64,000 nucleotides of DNA from Xylocopilactobacillus apicola (GTDB lineage Bacteria; Bacillota; Bacilli; Lactobacillales; Lactobacillaceae): the NCBI RefSeq assembly GCF_033095985.1, contig NZ_AP026802.1, forward strand, positions 1,674,001-1,738,000, written 5' to 3'. Each line of letters begins with the position of its first letter. Position 1 is the stretch's first letter. The translations under genes were made by a program, and so were the position numbers. This document shows positions 1 to 8,090 of the stretch, piece after piece. Under the pieces are notes generated by a model. That model saw only the letters and a list, made by a program, of their open reading frames with translations, was not told where the DNA came from and made no database searches.

Positions 1-374
1 TCTTTGATCCAATTCTTCTCAAGAACCAATCCCCGCAAAGCGTTTAAGCGCACGACGACAGGCCGATTTTCAATCAAATCTTGCGTTAAATCTAACAAGA
101 ATTGCCGTAGTTCTGCCAAACTGCTAATCTTTTGGGCATCAAATTGACTGTGAGCTGCCAAGAAATATTCTTGATAGCCATGCAGCAAAAGATCCATAAA
201 GATGCTTTCCTTGGTGGGATAATAATTGAACAGCGTTCCCTTTGCGACCCCCGCGGATCGGGCAATTTGAGCCATTGTAATCTCAAAATACGAATGATTT
301 TGAAAAAGCTCCAAAGCGGATTCGGCAATTTGTTGAGTTTTTAATTCTTTTTGTTTTTCATTTTGTGCATACAT
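1..374 (-). CDS. TetR/AcrR family transcriptional regulator (3' end outside window)
   Basis: The frame on the minus strand gives about 124 residues before the window edge. Residues 10-60 form a TetR-type DNA-binding domain: a first helix with QIAESALELF, then MAQIARSAGVAKGTLFNYYPTKE, which is the helix-turn-helix and the conserved F-x-Y-x-x-T/S-K-E end of the family. The ligand-binding domain begins but is cut off. The start chosen is the ATG at 374 because GAAGG lies about 10 bases upstream. An in-frame ATG at 407 lies inside a palindrome and has no ribosome site. The target and ligand cannot be read from this fragment. The family is clear; the function is unknown. Confidence 0.85.
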   Translation of the reverse strand, partial: MYAQNEKQKELKTQQIAESALELFQNHSYFEITMAQIARSAGVAKGTLFNYYPTKESIFMDLLLHGYQEYFLAAHSQFDAQKISSLAELRQFLLDLTQDLIENRPVVVRLNALRGLVLEKNWIK

Positions 375-391
375 CGACTCTTTACCTTCAA

Positions 392-408
392 ATTGACCAA
401 CGGTCATT
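392..408. promoter_or_regulatory. Palindromic operator upstream of the TetR gene
   Basis: TGACC-AAC-GGTCA is a perfect inverted repeat (6 of 7 matches if extended by one base each side, ATTGACC/GGTCATT). It sits just upstream of the TetR ribosome site. TetR regulators commonly bind such short palindromes to repress their own gene, so autoregulation is inferred. Confidence 0.55.
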
Positions 409-484
409 TTTAATCAAAAGCTATTATAGAGCGTTGGCGTATGAACGTCAAATTTTGGGCAAAATAAAAACCGGCCGTAGCTGG

Positions 485-751
485 TTATTGATAATGAGTC
501 CAAGCAGAATAAATATAAACAATCTTTTTTGATCATCAACCGCATAAACAACCCGGTGTTGACTATTGATCCTTCTCGAATACAGACCTTTATTATAAGG
601 TTGAAGTTTTTCAAAAGATTGCGTGGGCTGATTGATAAGGATCCTCTTTCAGAGCATTTACGACTTCCAAAAAAATATTTTTTAAATTAGAATTTCGAAT
701 TTTCTTTAAATCAATTTTTGCCGAATTTTTAATCTGAACCGAGTAATTCAT
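485..751 (-). pseudogene. Broken Txe/YoeB-family toxin (two frameshifts)
   Basis: The ATG overlaps the antitoxin stop as ATGA, the normal arrangement of yefM-yoeB. Three pieces in different frames make one toxin. The N-terminus is MNYSVQIKNSAKIDLKKIR. The middle is SFEKLQPYNKGLYSRRIN followed by SQHRVVYAVDDQ. The end, KKIVYIYSAWTHYQ, carries the terminal His-Tyr of YoeB-type RNases. The first shift fits one extra C in the CCC at about 623-626 region (coding CAATCAGCCCACG). The second fits one A missing from an A6 run near 525-530. The two shifts cancel in length: 267 bases equals 88 codons plus stop, the usual size of the family. As written the toxin is dead. Homopolymer read errors are possible. 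Confidence 0.75.
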
Positions 752-1011
752 AAATGTTCCCAGTCTATTTCATCGACCTCGGTAAATCCACTATCATCAT
801 CAATTCTCTTCTTCACTTGGGCTAATGTTCCTGTACTATCCAGGTATAAAGGTTCAATAATTGAATCCCAATCATTCTTACTAACAAGCACCGCTGCCTC
901 ATCCTCTTTACCATTAGCTGGAATGATTGTCACGGGGTTTTTTTTCCTATTAACATCTTTCAGAATTTGATATAAATTTTGTCTTGCTTTGGTTGGTGTA
1001 TAATTTTTCAT
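748..1011 (-). CDS. yefM: Phd/YefM-type antitoxin
   Basis: An 87-residue protein starting MKNYTPTKARQNLYQILKDV, the typical N-terminal dimerisation and DNA-binding part of the Phd/YefM family (NY-x-x-x-R-x-x-L-x-x-I-L). An acidic C-terminal tail ends in EVDEIDWEHL, which in this family neutralises the toxin. The start at 1011 has AGAGG five bases upstream; an upstream in-frame start at 1056 lacks one. It overlaps the toxin frame by four bases. The antitoxin frame is intact while its toxin is broken. It likely represses its own promoter, as family members do. Confidence 0.85.
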   Translation of the reverse strand: MKNYTPTKARQNLYQILKDVNRKKNPVTIIPANGKEDEAAVLVSKNDWDSIIEPLYLDSTGTLAQVKKRIDDDSGFTEVDEIDWEHL

Positions 1012-1059
1012 AATTTGCCTCTCGTTTATTATAACGTACGCAAGATAAGCGGCCAAATT

Positions 1060-3501
1060 CTAAAAATCTTGTTCCGTTCGTTCAATAATGTCATCCTGAG
1101 TTTCTTTCGACAATCCGACGAAGAATGCAGAATAACCAGCAACTCTCACAATTAAATCGCGGTGCTGATCGGGATGCTTTTGCGCGTCAATTAAAGTCTC
1201 CCGCGAAACAATATTGTACTGCACGTGATAACCATGAAGCCGATTGAAAAAAGTCCTAATCATGGCAATCATTTTCATACAATTTTCATCTGAGCGTAAA
1301 ATCTGGGGGGACATTTTCTGGTTGAGCAATACTCCACCGGTGATGTCGTTAGTCCAAAGTTTCGCGACACTTTTGAAAACCGCCGTTGGCCCGTTTGTAT
1401 CCATCGCATGTTCCGGCGAACATCCTTCTGCTAGTGGAGTGCGCGAGTGTCGACCATCCGGCGTTGCCAAAGTGCTATGTCCTTGACCCACATTTGCGGA
1501 TATCGAAGAAGTTCCAGCGTAGCGAAGACCGCCAATTGGTCCTCGACCGTAGCGTGTATTGTGATATTTTCCAATTTCATCGATGTAAGATGAATAAGCT
1601 GCAACAATCAAATCATCAACTACGTCATCATCATTTCCATATTTTGGAGCATCATTAATGAGCATTTGCCGAATCTCTTCGCCCCGCTCCCCTGCAAAAT
1701 CGCTTTGCAAAGCATCCCAGAGTTCCTGGGGGCTTAATTGATGTTGTTCAAAGACTAACGTTTTGATCGCCGCCAGCGAGTCAGCTAAATTAGCTATCCC
1801 AACTTGTAAACCACTAATAAAATCGTAAATTGCTCCGCCTTCTTTAATTGTTTTACCGCGGCCAATGCAATCATCAGTCAAGGTCGAACAAAGAATATCA
1901 GGATAACCCTGCTCCAACACCAGATCACAAGTATTTTCAATCACGACACTTTGGCGCGTCATTTCTCGCAATGATAAATCCCAAGCCTTCATCAATTGAT
2001 CATAAGAAGTCATTTCAGTAAATTGACCATAGTTCGGCAAAAGCCGTTTGCCTGATTCCGGGTCCACTCCGCCGTTCATCACAATCAAAAGGACCCGCGG
2101 AAAATTAATAAAACTCATCCCCGTACAACGGTAACCCCATTTTCCGGGCACTGCCGACTCAACACAACCAATCGAACTGTAATTATAAGCATCTTCTTTT
2201 TTAACGCCGCGCTCGATAAATGACGGAATGATAATTTCATCGTTATTGAACGCAGGCATGCCCAATCCTTGTTTGATAACCTCGACACACTCCCGCATAA
2301 AAGTATCACTTAGACCATGAAAATATCGAACGGTCAGATTAGGTTGTGGCAAATGCACTTGCACGATCGCTCCTAAAATCAAGTAAGACACTGGATTTGT
2401 CGCATCTTTTCCGTCAACAGTTTGCCCGCCAATTGTAATATTTTGATACAAAGGACTACCCGCCGAAAATTGAGTATGCCCCCAGGAACGAACTTTATTG
2501 ATTGTCAAAGTCTTTAAGCACAGATTTGTCAAAAGCTCAGTTGTCTTTTCAGGTGTAATTTTTCCTTCAGCCAAATCTTTTTCATAATACGGTGCCAAAT
2601 ACTGGTCCATCCGGCCGTAGGAAACTGAATGCCCATTTGACTCAATTTGTAAAATATCGTGAATGAACCAAACCGATTGAATCGCTTCCCAGAAATTCTG
2701 GGCTGGTTCATAGGGAACGCGACTCATAATATCTGCCATCTGATTTAATTCAGCGCGCCGTGTTAAATCGGTTGTTTGAGCTGCCTGTAATTTTGCTAAA
2801 TCAACATAACGTTTGGCGAAATCTTTAACCGCTTGAATCACAATCAAACTTGATTGATAGAAATATAATTTCTTCTGCTGTTCAAAATCGGTCAAATCGA
2901 GAGCAGCCATTTTTTTCTGCACCCGCGCTTCATACCATTTGAGGCCGTGCTGTAAAAGCGCCTGATAATCAACCGCGATGTGCCCGTCGCCAGAAGTGAT
3001 ATTGCCAGCAGCTCCAATAATTCCAAGATCATAAAAGACCCGACTTTCCGGCGGAAAAGCTGCTAATCCTCGATCTTCCAAGGTATTGTTATGCCAAAAA
3101 GGAGCAATCTCGCGCAACTGATCTTTAGACTCTTCTGTAATGTAGAAAACATCTCCTGGCCTTTGATCGAAAGTATCTAATTCATCAATGACCCAATTCA
3201 TTGAATATTCTGGAAATACCGGGGCCCATCGATTGGAACGTGCTTGATTGCCGACCAAAAGGGTCTCCGGTTCAATATAAATCGTCATATTTTTTAGGAT
3301 ATGTTCTAAAACATGCGCCCGCAAAACATCCACCTGTTCACTTTGATGAGCTTGATAAGCTTCTGTTGTCAAAATTGCTCGCTCAGGATCAACGTATGGC
3401 TTTGCCGTCAAAATTGATTCCCGATACTGCTCCATCTTTGCTGTCAACTGACCAAAATGTTCAATCGTATGATTAGTTTTCGTTGCCGTCATCGTTTTCA
3501 T
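1060..3501 (-). CDS. Glycyl radical enzyme, dehydratase/lyase class (YbiW-like), locus 1
   Basis: 813 residues, full length. The N-terminal PFL-like domain runs to about residue 640 and the glycyl radical domain closes the protein. The catalytic thiyl site is G-C446-V-E448-SAVPGKWGYR. The single Cys with Glu two residues later marks the dehydratase/lyase branch and excludes pyruvate formate-lyase, which has two adjacent Cys. The glycyl site is RVAGYSAFF, with the radical on Gly789. Length and the PGKWGYRCTGM segment resemble E. coli YbiW (about 810 aa) as I recall it. The start has AGGAG ten bases upstream. A DeoR regulator lies upstream on the same strand and the activase is divergent. Oxygen-sensitive anaerobic function is expected. 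The substrate is not determined: a sugar-phosphate eliminase or lyase is a hypothesis, and a polyol dehydratase is the alternative. Confidence 0.9.
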   Translation of the reverse strand: MKTMTATKTNHTIEHFGQLTAKMEQYRESILTAKPYVDPERAILTTEAYQAHQSEQVDVLRAHVLEHILKNMTIYIEPETLLVGNQARSNRWAPVFPEYSMNWVIDELDTFDQRPGDVFYITEESKDQLREIAPFWHNNTLEDRGLAAFPPESRVFYDLGIIGAAGNITSGDGHIAVDYQALLQHGLKWYEARVQKKMAALDLTDFEQQKKLYFYQSSLIVIQAVKDFAKRYVDLAKLQAAQTTDLTRRAELNQMADIMSRVPYEPAQNFWEAIQSVWFIHDILQIESNGHSVSYGRMDQYLAPYYEKDLAEGKITPEKTTELLTNLCLKTLTINKVRSWGHTQFSAGSPLYQNITIGGQTVDGKDATNPVSYLILGAIVQVHLPQPNLTVRYFHGLSDTFMRECVEVIKQGLGMPAFNNDEIIIPSFIERGVKKEDAYNYSSIGCVESAVPGKWGYRCTGMSFINFPRVLLIVMNGGVDPESGKRLLPNYGQFTEMTSYDQLMKAWDLSLREMTRQSVVIENTCDLVLEQGYPDILCSTLTDDCIGRGKTIKEGGAIYDFISGLQVGIANLADSLAAIKTLVFEQHQLSPQELWDALQSDFAGERGEEIRQMLINDAPKYGNDDDVVDDLIVAAYSSYIDEIGKYHNTRYGRGPIGGLRYAGTSSISANVGQGHSTLATPDGRHSRTPLAEGCSPEHAMDTNGPTAVFKSVAKLWTNDITGGVLLNQKMSPQILRSDENCMKMIAMIRTFFNRLHGYHVQYNIVSRETLIDAQKHPDQHRDLIVRVAGYSAFFVGLSKETQDDIIERTEQDF

Positions 3502-3559
3502 TTTTATGTTCTCCTATTTTCAAATGAAACTAATATAACTTTCCTACGAAACCATCATA

Positions 3560-3572
3560 AACTCTTAGAGTT
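3560..3572. promoter_or_regulatory. Perfect 13-bp palindrome upstream of GRE 1
   Basis: AACTCT-T-AGAGTT lies about 60 bases before the GRE 1 start, next to a weak promoter (TTATAT near 3535). It is a candidate operator for the adjacent DeoR regulator. The protein-site link is inferred only from position and symmetry. Confidence 0.35.
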
Positions 3573-3582
3573 AAAAAAGCAA

Positions 3583-3600
3583 GAAAAAAGCCCGCAGGCT
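3583..3600 (-). terminator. Short terminator after the DeoR gene
   Basis: Read on the minus strand, AGCC-TGCG-GGCT forms a 4-bp GC hairpin followed by six T. It lies nine bases after the DeoR stop and before the GRE 1 promoter region. The stem is short, so termination may be partial. Confidence 0.4.
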
Positions 3601-3608
3601 CAAGTTTT

Positions 3609-4358
3609 CTAAACTAGTTTAACAATAATTTTTTTTGCGGCTAACGTCTTCTTAGCAGTGTCAGAAAGTTCTCGATCAGTAATAACTTCAGAAACCTCTG
3701 TCAAAGAGAACTGTTGAATCAAGCTTGGCTTTTGAAATTTACTAGAATCCGTCAAAATGATTAATTCTTTAGCATCTTGAGCCATTTGCCGGACCGTTTC
3801 CGTTCTCATTAAATCATTCCCAAAAAATCCCATTTTATCGTCAAAACCGTCAGTCCCAATAAAAAGTTTCTGTACTTTGAAGCCTTGCAGAGTTCGCTTA
3901 ACCAATGGCCCCACAACAACTTGCGATGTACTTTGATATTGACCACCTAGAATAATTACTGACAAATTCGGATATTGTGCCACGTAATTAGCAATAAAGT
4001 ATGAGATCGTAATGATCGTAACGTGCTTTCCTTGCTTTCCCAACTGTTCGGCCAATAAAGCACAAGTGGAGCCAGACTCAATCATAATGGTTTCCTGCTC
4101 TTTAACCAACCGCGACGCCTCGCTGGCAATTTTCAGTTTCGTTTGATAATTTTGAGCCAACCGATAATTCAGATCGTCTGGATTATTAACAATCGCAAAT
4201 CCGTGTTCGCGTTTAAGTAAACCGCGCTCTTCTAATTCGTTCAGGTCTTTTCGAATCGTTACTTTGGAAACCGCCAATAAATTGGCTAATTTACTCACTT
4301 CAATTTTCTTGTTTTCATTAACTATCTCTAGTAAACGATCAATTCTTGTTTGCTCCAT
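3609..4358 (-). CDS. DeoR/GlpR family transcriptional regulator, GRE locus 1
   Basis: 249 residues. Residues 1-57 form the DeoR winged helix: IDRLLEIVNENKKIEVSKL, then VSKVTIRKDLNELEERGLLKR, the family signature region. The rest is the DeoR sugar-phosphate sensor domain with IESGSTCALLAEQL (phosphate loop region) and LIILTDSSKF near the C-terminus. These regulators usually answer to phosphorylated sugars. The ATG at 4358 is preferred because GGAAGGAG lies just upstream; a TTG at 4373 would overlap that site. The gene sits between GRE 1 and its divergently read activase, so it probably controls both. The effector is unknown. Confidence 0.9.
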   Translation of the reverse strand: MEQTRIDRLLEIVNENKKIEVSKLANLLAVSKVTIRKDLNELEERGLLKREHGFAIVNNPDDLNYRLAQNYQTKLKIASEASRLVKEQETIMIESGSTCALLAEQLGKQGKHVTIITISYFIANYVAQYPNLSVIILGGQYQSTSQVVVGPLVKRTLQGFKVQKLFIGTDGFDDKMGFFGNDLMRTETVRQMAQDAKELIILTDSSKFQKPSLIQQFSLTEVSEVITDRELSDTAKKTLAAKKIIVKLV

Positions 4359-4428
4359 TGTAACTCCTTCCAACTATTATTTTATCCTTTTTGCTCTTGA
4401 TTCCAATTTCATTCGTAGCTAATATTTA

Positions 4429-4456
4429 TTGCGTTCGAAATAGAAACTGATATAAT
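4429..4456 (+). promoter_or_regulatory. SigmaA-type promoter of the GRE 1 activase
   Basis: TTGCGT, 16 bases, TATAAT. The -10 box is perfect. The ribosome site AAAGGAGA follows at once, so the leader is very short. Confidence 0.6.
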
Positions 4457-4475
4457 TTAGCTAAAGGAGAAAAAA

Positions 4476-5285
4476 ATGGAAATTAATCTACTAACTAAGA
4501 CCACACCCACTAAGGGGTTAATTTTCAACATCCAAAAGTTTAGCCTTAACGATGGACCTGGAATCAGAACAGTAATTTTCTTTAAAGGTTGTCCTCTAAG
4601 GTGCAAGTGGTGCTCGAATCCGGAATCGCAATCAAGATTACCGGAACCAATGTTTGACGAAAAACAAAATGCCGAAATAACGGTTGGAAAATATTGGACC
4701 GTTGAGCAATTAATGAAAATAATTCTCCAAGACCAACCTTTTTATGAAGAATCTGGCGGCGGTGTTACGTTTTCCGGGGGCGAGGTTCTTTTTCAAGCAC
4801 CTTTTGCAATTGAATTGGCTCAGGCCGTTAAATCAGCTGGGATTAATTTGGCTTGTGAGACCGAAGGGTATGCAAGCAGCAAAGTTTTTGAATCATTTAT
4901 GCACTACGTTGATTTTATGTATTACGACTGTAAACAATGGGATCCAACCAAGCATCGTAAAGGCACGGGTGGCAGTAACGAAATCATCATCAAAAACCTG
5001 GTCACAGCCATCAAAGCGAACATTAACGTCCACGTCCGAATTCCAGTAATTCCAGGTTTTAATTATACAAATGATGATGCCCAATATTTTGGCGAACTTT
5101 TTCAAAAAATTGGAGTCAAGGAAGTTGAACTTTTGCCTTTCCATCAATTTGGTCTTAAGAAATACGAAGATTTACATCGCGAATATGAATTAAAAGACGT
5201 GACTCAACTCCAGCCAGCTGATCTTTCAGATTACCAAGAAATTCTCACAACAGCCGGAATTAAAACCTCAATTAACGGCTGGTAG
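4476..5285 (+). CDS. Glycyl radical enzyme activating enzyme (radical SAM), locus 1
   Basis: 269 residues. The radical SAM cluster motif is C-PLR-C-KW-C near residue 38-45, preceded by the PflA-type DGPGIRTVIFFKG. The SAM-binding GGE-like motif is GGGVTFSGGE. The end, VELLPFHQFGLKKYEDL, is typical of GRE activases. Many dehydratase-class activases carry a ferredoxin-like insert with extra Cys clusters after the first motif; here the sequence passes directly to WTVEQLMK, so it has one 4Fe-4S cluster only, like PflA. It would abstract hydrogen from the glycine of a GRE, most simply the one across the DeoR gene. Ribosome site AAAGGAGA. Confidence 0.92.
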   Translation: MEINLLTKTTPTKGLIFNIQKFSLNDGPGIRTVIFFKGCPLRCKWCSNPESQSRLPEPMFDEKQNAEITVGKYWTVEQLMKIILQDQPFYEESGGGVTFSGGEVLFQAPFAIELAQAVKSAGINLACETEGYASSKVFESFMHYVDFMYYDCKQWDPTKHRKGTGGSNEIIIKNLVTAIKANINVHVRIPVIPGFNYTNDDAQYFGELFQKIGVKEVELLPFHQFGLKKYEDLHREYELKDVTQLQPADLSDYQEILTTAGIKTSINGW

Positions 5286-5339
5286 GTTGGATCTGCCTCT
5301 TAAATATTCTTCCATCATATTTCTCCTTTGTCATCGGTG

Positions 5340-6410
5340 TTATTGTTTTTTTGGATTCTTCCGAAATAAAATTTTCGTCGATTTAAACGAAATCTCTACC
5401 ATATTTTTGGTAACGGTTAACCAAACTTTTCTCAAATCAGGATCAGCATCTTTCATTCCTTTTAAAATTAAGATGGTCTTCGTCAGCCAATTTTCTTTTA
5501 ACTCTGCAAACGACTCTGACTCCGTTGAAATTAACAAGTCATAAAGGGTGTCGATGTAATAGGCCTTGTAATCGTCATCGATTAAATTAACGATTTCGTT
5601 AGTAGCAACACTGAAGTACTGAGAGAACCGATCAGGTTCATTGAGGTTTACAAAATGATCAGACTCAGTTCGCCATGTAAACAAATCGTGTTGGTGAAAT
5701 CCGTGTGCGTTGCTTAAGACAACCTGATAATCATTGGTCGGATCTAATAAGCGCCCTACAATCGAAGACTGTGGAATTAATTTCGTAATTCGATCTTTCA
5801 ATTTTTCATATTTTTGGTCTCCAAACCCTGGTCCGTCAAAATTATAAATCTGCTTTATTCGGTCTTGTAGCTGAAGCGGGGATTTGACTCCAGCATAAAT
5901 TGCCACATTTCCACCCTTAGAATGACCCCCTAAATAAAATTGCCCCGAATAATTTTGAGCAATTTTTTGAAAATACTTCAAGCCAGACTGCTGCGAGGGA
6001 ACGGTTGTTTGAAAAGACATATTAAGATCTTCCTTGATCCCCAAAAGCGAACCATCAGTCCCACCAAAAGCAAGATAATACAACTCGGGCGCAATTTGAA
6101 AAGTAATCGCAAAAAATTGCTGCTCTTTTTTCCGATCGTTAAGCTCTAATGGCGCAATCCACTCAACATTCCCAAAACGCTCACTTTGAGCCAAAGCTTG
6201 TGCTAACAAAACGTTTTCTTCTGGATACCACGTGACCTTGGCGGCTATAGATATTTCTTCATTTGTCAAATCTTTAAATTTATGAGCATTGCTTTGATTA
6301 AAATCAAGATAAGATACTTGCGCTAAAATGGCTGCATCCACTACATTAAAAGGTAAAGTTGAAAATGAGCAAGTACCATTTTTATTCAAATAATCAATCA
6401 AATTTGCCAT
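5340..6410 (-). CDS. DUF2974 (Mbeg1-like) alpha/beta hydrolase
   Basis: 356 residues with no signal peptide or membrane segment. The nucleophile elbow is GGHSKGGNVAIYAG (GHSKG, around residue 160), and FDGPGFG plus a late NAHGFHQHDLF give the likely acid/His region. These features match DUF2974, a lipase-3-like family common in lactobacilli and often annotated as Mbeg1-like. The substrate is unknown. It ends about 55 bases from the activase on the opposite strand, with no obvious terminator between them. No operon partner is seen. Confidence 0.8.
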   Translation of the reverse strand: MANLIDYLNKNGTCSFSTLPFNVVDAAILAQVSYLDFNQSNAHKFKDLTNEEISIAAKVTWYPEENVLLAQALAQSERFGNVEWIAPLELNDRKKEQQFFAITFQIAPELYYLAFGGTDGSLLGIKEDLNMSFQTTVPSQQSGLKYFQKIAQNYSGQFYLGGHSKGGNVAIYAGVKSPLQLQDRIKQIYNFDGPGFGDQKYEKLKDRITKLIPQSSIVGRLLDPTNDYQVVLSNAHGFHQHDLFTWRTESDHFVNLNEPDRFSQYFSVATNEIVNLIDDDYKAYYIDTLYDLLISTESESFAELKENWLTKTILILKGMKDADPDLRKVWLTVTKNMVEISFKSTKILFRKNPKKQ

Positions 6411-6499
6411 TTACATAACCTCGTTAGCGTTTATTTTCCCACATTTTAGAAGTTTTACCAAAATTTATCGTTTATAATTAGATTTAAAGGAGCAACTGA

Positions 6500-6574
6500 T
6501 TGAAATCCACGATAAATTTGGTAGCAAAGAAAGCCACTTTAACTAATCCAAAAAAAAGGAACTATAATGAATAA
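6500..6574 (+). CDS. Possible 24-residue upstream ORF before apbE
   Basis: A TTG start seven bases after AAAGGAG opens MKSTINLVAKKATLTNPKKR plus four more residues, ending inside the apbE start (overlap of eight bases). A TATAAT box lies at 6473-6478. The good ribosome site and overlap suggest a translated leader or coupling peptide. No homology is recognised and it may be chance. Confidence 0.25.
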   Translation: MKSTINLVAKKATLTNPKKRNYNE

Positions 6575-7526
6575 AATTCAAAAAAGCTATTACGCATTGG
6601 GAACCATCATTAATTTAACCTTATTTGGAAATCCCGAGACCTATATGTTAGAGAATACCAATCGGCTTATTAAATATTACGAAGACCTTTTCACTGTAAA
6701 TAGTACCACATCCGAAGTGATGTCGATCAACCAAGCTGCAGGTGTGAAACCCGTAAGTGTGAGCGATGCAACCTATAATATAGTCAAAAAATCCATTATC
6801 TTAAGTCAAGAAAATTTCGGATTTAATTCCTTGATTGGCCCTTTAGTAAAACTATGGCGAATTGGATTCGGTGATGCGCAAGTTCCCACAAAAGCTCAAA
6901 TTCAAAAATATTTAACCCTGATTGACCCTCAAGCAGCCACATTCAATGATGAAGATCAATCGATTTATCTAAAAAATCCAGCCATGGAGTTAGATCTCGG
7001 TGCAATCGCCAAAGGTTACATTGCCGATCGCATCAAAGATTATTGGTCAGCTTGGGGCAAACAGGCTGGGATTATCGATCTGGGCGGCAACATTTTATTC
7101 ATGGGCGCCTCGCCTCTCCATCAAGATCATTTATGGTCGATTGGGATTAGAGATCCCCAAAATCCTAGCGGCAAACCCATTGCAGCTGTTAGATTCAAGG
7201 CTTGTTCGGCAGGCACCAGCGGAATTTATGAGCGCCATTTAGATTCTGGCAGCAAGAGCTATCATCATATTTTAGACCCTCAAACCGGATATCCCCATGA
7301 TAACAATTTGGCCAGCGTCACGGTCCTAAGCAAATTATCTTTTGACGGTGAGGTTGAAACCACTCGACTTTTCTTCGCCGATCAACCGATTGCTGACTGG
7401 GGCAACAATTCTTCTGATCTATATGGAGCAATATTTGTAACGCTAGACAAAAAAATCATCCTCCAGAAACTACCGCCACAAGCGATAACTCTGTTGGATG
7501 ATCAATATGAATTAATTACTTTTTAA
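6567..7526 (+). CDS. apbE: FAD:protein FMN transferase (ApbE), cytoplasmic form
   Basis: 319 residues, lacking the lipoprotein or export signal of many ApbE proteins, so it should act in the cytoplasm. Family marks include the Met/Ser region SEVMSINQAAG near residue 50, LDLGAIAKGYIADRI (substrate-binding and conserved AKG), IIDLGGNILFMG, and the metal-site segment DPQTGYPHDNNLASVTV. It uses FAD to attach FMN to a Thr/Ser in a D-x-x-S/T-G-A-T motif. Such a motif (SGAT) is present in the large flavoprotein encoded nearby, which should be its target. Ribosome site AAAAGGAACT. It ends convergent with, and overlapping by 11 bases, the next gene on the minus strand. Confidence 0.9.
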   Translation: MNKIQKSYYALGTIINLTLFGNPETYMLENTNRLIKYYEDLFTVNSTTSEVMSINQAAGVKPVSVSDATYNIVKKSIILSQENFGFNSLIGPLVKLWRIGFGDAQVPTKAQIQKYLTLIDPQAATFNDEDQSIYLKNPAMELDLGAIAKGYIADRIKDYWSAWGKQAGIIDLGGNILFMGASPLHQDHLWSIGIRDPQNPSGKPIAAVRFKACSAGTSGIYERHLDSGSKSYHHILDPQTGYPHDNNLASVTVLSKLSFDGEVETTRLFFADQPIADWGNNSSDLYGAIFVTLDKKIILQKLPPQAITLLDDQYELITF

Positions 7527-8076
7527 CAATTTTTTCGTGATGTAATTTAATATAATCCATAAAATCACTGAAACAATTTTGTAAATTTTGATTTTCCGCC
7601 TGATCCACTAGATTACCATCTTGATCAAAAACCTTTGCTACATTGCCTAAAAGAAATTCATTGCCTGGTAAAACATAAGCATCAAGTTCCGGCGCTGCCA
7701 AAATTTGCCTTAACTGTAATTGTGCCCGAGATGAGCCCTGAATACCATAAGACGCCCCAACAATCAACACCGGCTTGGCTTTAAAAGGATGAACAGAGTA
7801 AGACATCCACTCCAACAAGCTCTTTAAAGCAGCCGGAATGGCGTGATCGTACTCCGGAGCGCTAATGATTATCCCATCAGCATCCTGAATTTTTTGTTTG
7901 ATCTCCAGCAACCGTGGATATTTATTTAGATCATCATCTTCACAAAAAGCTGGTAGATCAACTAGTTCACAAATTTCAATTTCGGCTTGATTAGAAAATT
8001 TCTTTTGAATGTATTTCAACAGAAGTCGATTATAGGAAAAATCTGCATTAGTACCTACAATTGCAAATAATTTCAT
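7516..8076 (-). CDS. NADPH-dependent FMN reductase (flavodoxin fold)
   Basis: 186 residues forming one FMN_red domain: IVGTNADFSYNRLLLKYI at the N-terminus (FMN phosphate loop), APEYDHAIPAALKSLLEW (the conserved P-E-Y-x-x-x-P-x-x-L-K), and GASYGIQGSSRAQLQLRQIL. It is a close paralog of the N-terminal domain of the large flavoprotein directly upstream, sharing for example LPGNEFLLGN. It follows that gene by 14 bases, its AAGGGG ribosome site touching the upstream stop, so both are co-transcribed. It probably supplies reduced flavin or passes NAD(P)H electrons to the same reductase. Confidence 0.9.
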   Translation of the reverse strand: MKLFAIVGTNADFSYNRLLLKYIQKKFSNQAEIEICELVDLPAFCEDDDLNKYPRLLEIKQKIQDADGIIISAPEYDHAIPAALKSLLEWMSYSVHPFKAKPVLIVGASYGIQGSSRAQLQLRQILAAPELDAYVLPGNEFLLGNVAKVFDQDGNLVDQAENQNLQNCFSDFMDYIKLHHEKIVKK

Positions 8077-8090
8077 CTATTTATTTCCCC

